Part shown: positions 1-5,880 of the stretch, piece after piece
Layout of the letters: each line of letters begins with the position of its first letter
How positions within the stretch are numbered: position 1 is the stretch's first letter
Assembly (NCBI GenBank): GCA_027311125.1
Contig: DAICZO010000153.1
Span: 1 to 6,367 of the forward strand
Source of the DNA: Acidobacteriaceae bacterium
GTDB lineage: Bacteria; Acidobacteriota; Terriglobia; Terriglobales; Acidobacteriaceae
Direction: 5' to 3'
Length of the DNA: 6,367 nt
Program-made: the position numbers and the translations under genes
The notes under the pieces: generated by a model
What the model saw: the letters and a program-made list of their open reading frames with translations, nothing else
Databases searched by the model: none
What the model was told of the DNA's origin: nothing

Positions 1-187
1 CGGTATTGCTGACCGGGGGCTGCGAGGAGTGATTGAGCGAGCCCGTAAAGAACGAGTAGCCGGCGTAGATCTCGGCCCGAGGATTCGCAATGGTCTCTGG
101 CTTGGGGTTGTTTTGTGCGTGGAGGCAAATGCTGGTGGTGAGGGCGAGAGCGGGGATGAGAGCGAGCAGAGAACGGCGAAGCGACAT
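1..187 (-). CDS. Exported protein, probable outer-membrane beta-barrel (5' fragment)
   Basis: The gene starts with ATG at 187 and reads leftwards off the window edge, so only 62 codons are visible and no stop is seen. The N-terminus is a standard Sec signal peptide: MSLRRS with two arginines, a hydrophobic stretch of Leu, Ala and Ile from about residue 7 to 22, then a likely signal peptidase I site after the HAQ at residues 23-25. The only cysteine, at 21, is not in a lipobox, so a lipoprotein is unlikely. After a short polar linker, residues 39-48 (AEIYAGYSFF) look like the first transmembrane strand of small outer-membrane beta-barrel proteins, which often open with an acidic-aromatic-Gly-Tyr-Ser pattern. 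The porin-like call rests on that one strand and is inference; a periplasmic protein is possible. No good Shine-Dalgarno sequence is visible upstream. It is divergent from the VWFA-related gene. Confidence 0.6.
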   Translation of the reverse strand, partial: MSLRRSLLALIPALALTTSICLHAQNNPKPETIANPRAEIYAGYSFFTGSLNHSSQPPVSNT

Positions 188-252
188 GACAATATCTTAC
201 AGATGTTTGATGCTGTTGGGGATAGATTGCATACGCAGGCCTGAGTTGGTTC

Positions 253-261
253 TGGGATAAT
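253..261 (+). promoter_or_regulatory. Candidate extended -10 promoter element for the VWFA-related gene
   Basis: TGGGATAAT combines an extended -10 TG (253-254) with GATAAT (256-261), a 5 of 6 match to TATAAT. No good -35 hexamer lies 16-18 bp upstream, which is tolerated by extended -10 promoters. Transcription would start near 268, which is the first base of the upstream ATG, so that start would be leaderless or nearly so. The alternative ATG at 307 would have a leader of about 39 nt. Prediction only. Confidence 0.3.
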
Positions 262-267
262 TCCGAG

Positions 268-1380
268 ATGAGATGTGGACGCGGAAATGGCGGGCTGGGC
301 CGAGCGATGATGCTGATCGCATTGGGGTCGTTTCTGACTGGACTGCTGTTCCGCGGAACCGTAGCGTTAGCGCAGGATGCGGGCGTTCCGACGTTGCATG
401 TGTATGCGGACCTGATACAGATACCGGTGCTGGTGTTGAGCAAGAAGCGGGAGCAGGTGAAGCCAATTGCTCGGGAGCGGTTTTCTGTGAGTCTGGATTC
501 CGGCCCGTGGTTTCCGGCGTCGCATGTACGTTTGGAAGGAAACGATCCGATTTCGCTAGCGATTTTACTGGATGTACATGGGGACGAGTCTGAGTTGATG
601 CCGATGGCGGCAAAGGTTTTGTCGGGCTTGGCTCCGGGATACTTGCATCCGAATGATCGGGTCTCGGTGTATGGATTGGATTGTGAGATGGTGCGTTCTG
701 AGCAGAATGCGCCGGTTGGGCCGCTTTCTTTGCAGCTTGGAGTGACGGCGGTTTTGCAGTCGTGGACGGCGCGGCAGGTTAGCTCGGGTACAAAAGACCG
801 GCATGCGGATAAGACACGTTCGCCTGATTGCGAATCCAAGATACATCTGTGGGATGCCTTGACGTATATGACGCGGCAGTTGAGCGATCAACCCGGACGG
901 CGTGTGATTCTGACTATGTCGAGTGGGGTGGATGGGGGCAGTAAGACGAGTTGGAACGACCTGAGAGTGTTTGCACAGTCAATGGGGGTGGCGATCTTTG
1001 GTGTGACGTATGTTCCGCAGACGGCTGCGGGTTCGCTGCGGTGGAGTTCTGGCGCTGAGAACGCTTTCAATGCGATGTGTCAGCTGACTGGTGGGGTAGT
1101 GCTTCTGGCGGTTCCGGTCGATTTGGATATGCAGTTGAAGCGCTTTACGGAGATCGTCCGGGAGCGATACATTGTGGAGTTTCCGCGGCCAGCCCGTGGT
1201 TCGCCTGGGGAGCACAGCTTGCAGGTACGTATAGCGAAGAGTCATGACATGATTCGGCCAGCAGGGATTTCGGTGCCAATTCAAGACGCGAACGTGCTGG
1301 CCGATCCTTCGACGGTTCCAGTCGACCCATCGACAGCACCTGAGTTTGGTACGCGAAAGATACTGGTTGCACCCAACTAG
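268..1380 (+). CDS. Secreted VWFA-related acidobacterial-type protein with degenerate MIDAS
   Basis: This 370-residue protein has a hydrophobic signal segment at residues 14-35 ending in ALAQ. It then has a beta-rich lead-in (44-90, VYADLIQIPVLVLSKK and RFSVSLDSG) and a von Willebrand A-like Rossmann domain (about 95-250). A tail follows with QLTGG (272-276) and RERYIVEFPRP (298-308). This order matches the VWFA-related family abundant in Acidobacteria, known from TIGR03436. The role is unknown; protein or carbohydrate binding outside the cytoplasm is inference. The MIDAS DxSxS motif is replaced by D102-V-H-G-D106, and the usual SDG of the later loop reads SSGVDGG (218-224), so metal binding may be lost or changed. 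The C-terminus has a short DPST repeat (346-349, 353-356). The start is uncertain: 268 gives a positively charged n-region, whereas ATG at 307 or 310 gives a compact signal peptide without one. Neither has a strong ribosome site. Confidence 0.8.
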   Translation: MRCGRGNGGLGRAMMLIALGSFLTGLLFRGTVALAQDAGVPTLHVYADLIQIPVLVLSKKREQVKPIARERFSVSLDSGPWFPASHVRLEGNDPISLAILLDVHGDESELMPMAAKVLSGLAPGYLHPNDRVSVYGLDCEMVRSEQNAPVGPLSLQLGVTAVLQSWTARQVSSGTKDRHADKTRSPDCESKIHLWDALTYMTRQLSDQPGRRVILTMSSGVDGGSKTSWNDLRVFAQSMGVAIFGVTYVPQTAAGSLRWSSGAENAFNAMCQLTGGVVLLAVPVDLDMQLKRFTEIVRERYIVEFPRPARGSPGEHSLQVRIAKSHDMIRPAGISVPIQDANVLADPSTVPVDPSTAPEFGTRKILVAPN

Positions 1381-1408
1381 ATTGCGTGCGGCGAAGATCG
1401 TTGCGGTC

Positions 1409-1413
1409 AGGAG
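1409..1413 (+). promoter_or_regulatory. Ribosome binding site fixing the GH43 start
   Basis: AGGAG lies 5 nt before the ATG at 1419. It supports this ATG over the in-frame GTG at 1386, which would add 11 residues before an otherwise clean signal peptide and has no comparable site. Confidence 0.75.
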
Positions 1414-1418
1414 TTTCC

Positions 1419-2480
1419 ATGAAGATGAGTTGCGGTTTGATTGTGCTGGCGATGATGTTTGGTTCTTCACCGGTGGGGACGCTGGCAGCCCAGAGTATGG
1501 GGTCGAGTGTCGATATCTTTCACAATCCGCTGTTGACGACGGGTCCTGATCCTTGGGTGGTGACACATGATGGCTTCTACTACTACATGAATACGACAGG
1601 TAACAACCTGACGGTATGGAAGACGCGTGACATTACGGATTTGGCACACGCCGAGAAGCGGGTGGTCTGGACACCGCCTGCCGAGGGGCCTTACTTACAT
1701 GAGATATGGGCCCCTGAACTGCACTGGATGGATGGCAAGTGGTACATCTACTTCGCGGCGGATGCGGGCAGGAATGAATCGCATCGCATCTATGTGGTGG
1801 AGAATGCTGCGGCCGATCCGCTGGCGGGGGAGTGGATATTCAAAGGCAAGGTGGCGGATGCGGCGGACAAGTGGGCCATTGATGCCTCGGTGTTCGAGGA
1901 CAAGGGGCAGAAGTACCTGGTGTGGTCTGGCTGGGAGGGGGACAGCGACGGGGAGCAGCGCATCTACATTGCCCACTTGAAGAATCCGTTGACGGTAGAT
2001 TCGAAGCGGGTGATGCTGTCCCATTCGGATTATCCGTGGGAACGGGTAGGGGACCTGCTGAATCGGCCGGAGATACCGCACGTGAATGTCAATGAAGGGC
2101 CGGAGATACTGCAGCACGGCGAGGATATCTTTCTGGTGTATTCGGGTTCGGCCTGCTGGACGGATTACTACGAGTTGGGGGTGTTGGAGACGAAGTCTGG
2201 CGCTGACCTGCTGGATGCGGCTTCGTGGAAAAAGTTCGATCATCCTTTCTTCAAGCAGGATCGTGAAGCGGGTGTATTCGGGCCGGGTCACAATGGGTTC
2301 TTCCGGTCACTGGATGGTAAGGAAGACTGGATTATCTATCATGCGAATGCTGGCTCGAATCAGGGGTGTGGAGGGAAGCGGTCGCCGCGGATACAGCGAT
2401 TTGGATGGAATGCGGATGGGACGCCGGATTTTGGGAAGCCGATGTCGACCGATACTGCAATTCGGAAGCCTTCGCATTGA
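1419..2480 (+). CDS. Secreted GH43 glycoside hydrolase, alpha-L-arabinofuranosidase-like
   Basis: This 353-residue protein is predicted to be exported: MKMSC, a hydrophobic core (6-20) and TLAAQ at 21-25. The rest is one five-bladed beta-propeller of glycoside hydrolase family 43, with no extra C-terminal sandwich or binding module. The three GH43 catalytic acids are in the expected order: the base Asp44 in GPDPWV, the pKa-modulating Asp155 in WAIDAS, and the acid Glu226 in VNEGPE. HEIWAPELHW (94-103), WSGWEGD (169-175) and GPGHNGFF (288-295, with the conserved propeller histidine at 291) also fit. These patterns resemble exo-acting arabinofuranosidase and beta-xylosidase members, which release arabinose or xylose from plant arabinan or arabinoxylan. 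Exact substrate and subfamily cannot be fixed from sequence alone. The gene follows the VWFA-related gene by 38 bp, so cotranscription is plausible. Confidence 0.88.
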   Translation: MKMSCGLIVLAMMFGSSPVGTLAAQSMGSSVDIFHNPLLTTGPDPWVVTHDGFYYYMNTTGNNLTVWKTRDITDLAHAEKRVVWTPPAEGPYLHEIWAPELHWMDGKWYIYFAADAGRNESHRIYVVENAAADPLAGEWIFKGKVADAADKWAIDASVFEDKGQKYLVWSGWEGDSDGEQRIYIAHLKNPLTVDSKRVMLSHSDYPWERVGDLLNRPEIPHVNVNEGPEILQHGEDIFLVYSGSACWTDYYELGVLETKSGADLLDAASWKKFDHPFFKQDREAGVFGPGHNGFFRSLDGKEDWIIYHANAGSNQGCGGKRSPRIQRFGWNADGTPDFGKPMSTDTAIRKPSH

Positions 2481-2533
2481 TTTTCTGGTGGACTAGATCA
2501 GAGGCTGCTGTGCTGGGCCTGCAGCGGTGCTAT

Positions 2534-2539
2534 TACAAT
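2534..2539 (+). promoter_or_regulatory. Candidate -10 element upstream of glyQ
   Basis: TACAAT matches TATAAT at 5 of 6 positions and sits in a locally AT-rich patch (about 2530-2557) between GC-rich genes. Transcription would begin near 2546, about 29 nt before the glyQ ATG. No convincing -35 hexamer is present at 15-18 bp, so confidence is low. No T-box, with its specifier loop and antiterminator, is recognisable in the 94 bp gap after the GH43 gene. Confidence 0.28.
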
Positions 2540-2560
2540 CGAAAGATTCACTGTTTTATG

Positions 2561-2565
2561 AAGGA
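2561..2565 (+). promoter_or_regulatory. Ribosome binding site fixing the glyQ start
   Basis: AAGGA is 9 nt before the ATG at 2575. This favours 2575 over the in-frame GTG at 2527, which would add 16 residues absent from the family, and over the out-of-frame ATG at 2558. Confidence 0.65.
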
Positions 2566-2574
2566 TACGAGCGG

Positions 2575-3519
2575 ATGCAGGCGATTGCGGAGAAGAAGAA
2601 GGCGCTGACGTTTCAGGAGCTTTTGTTCAGGTTGCAGCGTTTCTGGGCGGACCGGGGTTGTGTTTTGCAACAGCCTTACGACGTTGAGGTTGGGGCAGGG
2701 ACGATGTCTCCGGACACGTTTCTGCGCGTGCTAGGCCCCAAGCCGGTGCGGATTGCGTATGCGCAGCCTTCGCGGCGGCCAGCGGATGGACGCTATGGCG
2801 AGAATCCTAATCGTCTGTTTCGGCATACGCAGATGCAGGTGATTCTGAAGCCGCCACCGGTGCGGATTCAGGAGATGTATCTGGAGAGCCTGGAGGCGAT
2901 CGGGATCGACCTGAACGAACATGACATCAAGTTTGAAGAGGACAACTGGGAGTGGCCTGTGGGCGGCGCTTGGGGCGTTGGTTGGCAGGTGATGCTGGAT
3001 GGGCTGGAGATTACGCAGTTTACTTATTTTCAGCAGTGTGGGGGGATGGATCTGGATCCGATTTGTGGGGAGATTACGTATGGGTTGGAGCGGATTGCGG
3101 GATTTTTGCAGGATGTGGATTCGATCTATGACATTGTGTGGGCGGTGGAGCCAGATACAGGAAAACAGGTGACTTACGGGGAGATTCGGCTGGCCGAGGA
3201 GGAGCAGTATTCGGCGTATGGGTTTGATTATGCGGATGTTTCGAAGCTTTGGGAGCATTTGAACCTGTATGAGGCGGAGTGTCTGGCGTTGCTGGAGAAG
3301 GCGAAGGGATTTGAGGCGATGGATGCGCTGGCTTTGAAGCGTTTTCCGGTGCTAGGGGCGTATGAGTTGGCGCTTAAGTGCTCTCATATGTTCAATTTGC
3401 TGGATGCTCGCGGTGCGATCTCGGTGACGGAGCGGGTGGGAGTTATGGCCCGGATTCGGACGCTGGTGGTTGGCGTGGCGAAGATTTATGCGGCGCAGGG
3501 CGTGGCGGTTGGTGGATGA
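2575..3519 (+). CDS. glyQ: Glycyl-tRNA synthetase alpha subunit
   Basis: GlyQ is the catalytic subunit of the bacterial alpha2beta2 glycyl-tRNA synthetase (EC 6.1.1.14). It activates glycine with ATP and, with GlyS, charges tRNA-Gly in the cytoplasm. The 314 residues are close to the usual length of about 300. Family landmarks run in order: QPYDVEVGAGT (33-43); QPSRRPADGRYGENPNR (64-80), the class II motif 2 region with the ATP-contacting arginine; FEEDNWEWP (120-128); GAWGVGWQV (131-139); ITQFTYFQQCGG (146-157); GEITYGLERIA (165-175), the motif 3 region with its arginine; and a C-terminal helical part with FNLLDARGAISVTER (273-287). These match Escherichia coli GlyQ closely from memory. The extra nine or so residues at the N-terminus are unremarkable. 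glyS follows at a 108 bp gap, and the pair presumably shares a transcript. The identity is secure. Confidence 0.97.
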   Translation: MQAIAEKKKALTFQELLFRLQRFWADRGCVLQQPYDVEVGAGTMSPDTFLRVLGPKPVRIAYAQPSRRPADGRYGENPNRLFRHTQMQVILKPPPVRIQEMYLESLEAIGIDLNEHDIKFEEDNWEWPVGGAWGVGWQVMLDGLEITQFTYFQQCGGMDLDPICGEITYGLERIAGFLQDVDSIYDIVWAVEPDTGKQVTYGEIRLAEEEQYSAYGFDYADVSKLWEHLNLYEAECLALLEKAKGFEAMDALALKRFPVLGAYELALKCSHMFNLLDARGAISVTERVGVMARIRTLVVGVAKIYAAQGVAVGG

Positions 3520-3597
3520 AAATCGTGGACATGATGTGAGTTTTTGTGTGGCAATCGTGGTCACTTTCACCAGTGAGATTGAGTTGGGGTTTTAAGG

Positions 3598-3612
3598 CCG
3601 CCGATGCGGCGG
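3598..3612 (+). promoter_or_regulatory. GC hairpin in the glyQ-glyS gap enclosing an alternative ATG
   Basis: CCGCCG (3598-3603) and CGGCGG (3607-3612) form a perfect six-pair all-GC stem, and the three-base loop is the ATG at 3604-3606. This is the alternative upstream start of glyS. There is no following U-run, so it is not a standard terminator. It could shape translation of glyS or be incidental; a single six-pair stem is not statistically strong. Confidence 0.35.
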
Positions 3613-3627
3613 AGATTGAGCGAGAAC

Positions 3628-5739
3628 ATGGCTGATTTTTTATTTGAGATTGGGGTGGAAGAGATTCCTGCGCGGATGATTGCGGGGGCACAGGCGGAGT
3701 TGCAGAAGCGGGTGGTGGGGATGCTGGAGCGTGAGCGCCTGGTGGGTAGCGGGGTGGTGAGTCGGAGTTACTCGACTCCGCGCCGGCTGGCGGTGGTGGT
3801 GGAGGGCGTGGCGGCGCGACAGGAGGATGTGTCGGAGGAGTTGCTGGGGCCGGCGGTGAAGATTGCGTACAAGGATGGGGTGGCGACACCGGCGGCGGTA
3901 GCGTTTGCGAAGAAGGCGGGTGTGGCGGTGGAGCAGTTGTCGACCGTGACGACGCCGAAGGGGGAGTACCTGGCGGCGGTGGTGGTGAAGGCTGGGCGAG
4001 GCGCCGCGGAGGTGATTGCTGCGGAGTTGCCGAAGGAACTGGCTGGGATTTACTGGGCGAAGACTATGTACTGGCGGGCAGGGAAGCCGGAGCGGTTTGT
4101 ACGGCCGGTGCGGTGGATGGTGGCGCTGCTGGGTGGGGACGTGGTTCCGGTGGAGTTTGCTGGATATGTAGCGGGGAATGTTACGTATGGGCATCGGGTG
4201 TTGTTTGGTGCGCAGGAGATTGTGGTGGACAGGCCGGAGGCGTATGCGACGGCGCTGGAGCAGGCGTTTGTGATTGCGGATGTGGAGGTGCGGCGGCACA
4301 GGATTCGCAAGGCTCTGGACCATGTGACACGGACGGTAGATGGATTGCGCTGGCGGGAGGATCATGCGCTGGTGGACAAGCTGACGCATTTGACGGAGTG
4401 GGCTTCGGACCGGTCGGTGGTGCTGGGAGAGTTTGAGGCGGCGTATCTGGAGTTGCCGGAGGAGGTTCTGGTGACGGTGATGCGTGACCATCAGAGCTAC
4501 TTTGCGGTGGAGGACAAGAGCGGAAAGCTGGCACCTTATTTTCTGGCGGTGCTGAATATGCAGGCGGATGAGGCGGGGCTGGCGGTGATTCGGCATGGGA
4601 ATGCGCGGGTGCTGCGGGCACGGTTCAACGATGCGCGGTTCTTCTGGGAGTTTGACCAACGCACTCCGCTGAAGGAGCGGGTGGAGTTGCTGAAGAATGT
4701 GACTTTCCAGAAGGAACTGGGGAGCTATGCGGCGAAGAGTGAGCGGGTGGGGAAGGTGGCTTCGGGGTTGGCTGGGCTGTTGCTGGAGCGCGAGATTGCG
4801 TTGAATCCGACGGCGCTGGGTGAGGCGGTGGTGCTGGCGAAGACGGACCTGACGAGTGAGTTGGTGAAGGAGTTTACGGAGTTGCAGGGGATTGTGGGTG
4901 GGTTGTATGCGCGGGCGCAGGGCTATAGCCAGGCGACGGCGGATGCGATCTATGACCAGTATCTGCCGGAGTCGATGGAGGACGCAGTGCAGCGGACGGT
5001 GGAGGGTGCGGTGCTGGCGCTGGCGGACAAGGCGGATACGATTGCCGGGATGTTTGGGCTGGGGTTGGAGCCGACGGGGTCGAAGGATCCGTTTGCACTG
5101 CGACGTGCGGCGAATGGGATTGTGAAGATCCTGGCGGAGACGACGGTGGCGTTGCCGCTAAGTTTGCGCGAGGTGGCTACGGTTGCTTGTGGGCAGAACG
5201 AAGCGTTGGCGGCGAAGGTGCGCGGGTTTCTGGCGGAGCGGTTGGAGTTCTATCTGCGTGAGGCGCAGGGGCAGGCGTACGACGTGGTGAAGGCGGTGCT
5301 GGCGGCCGGGGCTGAGGATGTTCGAGATGCGGTGGCGCGGGCGTTTGCGGTGACGGTGGTGCGGGGCGGTGGCGACTTTGCCGCGGTTTCAGCAGCGTTC
5401 AAACGGATGAAGAATATTCTGGCGCAGGCTGCGGAGAAGGGGTTGGTCGCGGCGGAGTTTGTGAATGCGTCGTTGATGACGGATGCGGCGGAGAAGGCTT
5501 TGTGGGAGCGGTCGTCGGAGTTGGCTTCGGAGGTGGCGGTGTTGCGTTCGGAGACGAACTATCACGCTGCACTGGAGGTGATTGCGACGCTGCGTCCGCA
5601 GGTGGATGCGTTTTTCGATGCGGTGATGGTGATGGATCCGGATGCGGCGGTGCGGTCGAACCGACTGGCTTTGCTGCGTGAGGTACTGGGGGATTTCTCC
5701 GGGATTGCGGATTTTTCGGAGATTGTGACGGCGGGATAG
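3628..5739 (+). CDS. glyS: Glycyl-tRNA synthetase beta subunit
   Basis: GlyS is the large beta subunit of the alpha2beta2 glycyl-tRNA synthetase and is needed for tRNA-Gly recognition and charging by GlyQ. From ATG 3628 it has 703 residues, the usual size. It opens with DFLFEIGVEEIPARM (3-17), the family N-terminus. Then come FVRPVRWMVALL (157-168), TYGHRV (186-191), MRDHQSYF (285-292), GNARVLRARFNDARFFWEFD (324-343), AKTDLTSELVKEFTELQG (404-421, HD-like domain) and ALADKADTIAGMFGLG (464-479). KDPFALRRAA follows (486-495), and the C-terminal anticodon-binding helical domain contains FKRMKNIL (591-598). An in-frame ATG at 3604 would add MRRRLSEN; it has AAGG 6 nt upstream but sits in a hairpin loop. 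I prefer 3628 because family members begin just before the FEIG motif; its ribosome site (GAG at 3618-3620) is weak. No frameshift is seen. Confidence 0.96.
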   Translation: MADFLFEIGVEEIPARMIAGAQAELQKRVVGMLERERLVGSGVVSRSYSTPRRLAVVVEGVAARQEDVSEELLGPAVKIAYKDGVATPAAVAFAKKAGVAVEQLSTVTTPKGEYLAAVVVKAGRGAAEVIAAELPKELAGIYWAKTMYWRAGKPERFVRPVRWMVALLGGDVVPVEFAGYVAGNVTYGHRVLFGAQEIVVDRPEAYATALEQAFVIADVEVRRHRIRKALDHVTRTVDGLRWREDHALVDKLTHLTEWASDRSVVLGEFEAAYLELPEEVLVTVMRDHQSYFAVEDKSGKLAPYFLAVLNMQADEAGLAVIRHGNARVLRARFNDARFFWEFDQRTPLKERVELLKNVTFQKELGSYAAKSERVGKVASGLAGLLLEREIALNPTALGEAVVLAKTDLTSELVKEFTELQGIVGGLYARAQGYSQATADAIYDQYLPESMEDAVQRTVEGAVLALADKADTIAGMFGLGLEPTGSKDPFALRRAANGIVKILAETTVALPLSLREVATVACGQNEALAAKVRGFLAERLEFYLREAQGQAYDVVKAVLAAGAEDVRDAVARAFAVTVVRGGGDFAAVSAAFKRMKNILAQAAEKGLVAAEFVNASLMTDAAEKALWERSSELASEVAVLRSETNYHAALEVIATLRPQVDAFFDAVMVMDPDAAVRSNRLALLREVLGDFSGIADFSEIVTAG

Positions 5740-5821
5740 GCGGCGGGAGAGGTTCCGCGGAGTGGTGGGGCGTGGCCAGGTCTGTGATGGCTAACCGCCT
5801 AAGTGACCACTGTTTGCCCCG

Positions 5822-5851
5822 GTGACGCTGCAGACCATTTACACTGATACT
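5822..5851 (+). promoter_or_regulatory. Weak candidate promoter for secA
   Basis: GTGACG (5822-5827) and GATACT (5846-5851) each match the sigma-70 consensus at four of six bases, with an 18 bp spacer. Transcription would start near 5858, giving a leader of about 23 nt. The match is poor, and readthrough from glyS is an equally good explanation of secA expression. Confidence 0.2.
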
Positions 5852-5867
5852 TGGGGCAAGTGCGCCC

Positions 5868-5873
5868 GAAGGA
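5868..5873 (+). promoter_or_regulatory. Ribosome binding site fixing the TTG start of secA
   Basis: GAAGGA, a strong Shine-Dalgarno sequence, lies 7 nt before TTG at 5881. It decides the start in favour of this rare initiation codon over the in-frame GTG at 5860, which it could not serve because it lies downstream of that codon. Confidence 0.75.
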
Positions 5874-5880
5874 CACCAGT

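Larger units (their letters stand above)
5740..5880 (+). other. glyS-secA intergenic region with inverted repeat and possible short leader ORF
   Basis: This is the longest gap between the plus-strand genes. TTGCCCC (5814-5820) and GGGGCAA (5853-5859) are a perfect 7 bp inverted repeat. G-U pairs could extend it outward to 5811 and 5862 and inward by two, leaving a loop of about 28 nt. A 12-codon ORF, MANRLSDHCLPR, runs from ATG 5787 to TGA 5825 with AGG 6 nt before it, and its end overlaps the left arm. No U-tract terminator and no SecM-like arrest motif is visible. Whether the ORF is translated or the stem forms is unknown. Confidence 0.35.

Noticed and set aside
29..244. 71-residue plus-strand ORF at the left edge
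   Set aside because: It is opposite the minus-strand gene, whose signal peptide and beta-strand-like sequence make better biological sense.
348..359. 12 bp perfect palindrome GTTCCGCGGAAC, whose first ten bases recur at 5752-5761
   Set aside because: It lies inside signal-peptide codons, and about one such palindrome is expected by chance in a window this size. The second copy is not palindromic over the full length.
1695..2291. 198-residue minus-strand ORF opposite the GH43 gene
   Set aside because: It mirrors an intact catalytic domain on the plus strand and has no ribosome site or family features.
2481..2574. Glycine T-box or riboswitch ahead of glyQ
   Set aside because: The gap is too short and lacks the conserved T-box sequence, specifier loop and terminator pair. 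This control is also typical of Firmicutes.
2558..2608. Possible leader peptide MKDTSGCRRLRRRRRR before and overlapping glyQ
   Set aside because: The arginine run is a frame-shifted reading of the glyQ codons for AEKKKA. There is no independent ribosome site or known regulatory pattern, and no glycine codons beyond one.
3521..3560. Direct repeat AATCGTGG at 3521-3528 and 3553-3560
   Set aside because: Two 8 bp copies 32 bp apart with no further copies or symmetry are close to chance expectation.
3561..3576. Five-pair hairpin TCACT/AGTGA in the glyQ-glyS gap as a terminator
   Set aside because: The stem is short and low in GC, and no U-run follows directly, so termination between two subunits of one enzyme is not supported.
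3640..4659. 339-residue minus-strand ORF opposite glyS
   Set aside because: Its composition is dominated by His, Arg, Pro, Leu and Gln, with no recognisable domain. It lies wholly inside a secure glyS gene and is explained by strand skew.
5768..5800. Imperfect stem GGCG..GCC / GGC..CGCC after glyS as a terminator
   Set aside because: Pairing is broken by an internal loop and there is no U-tract.
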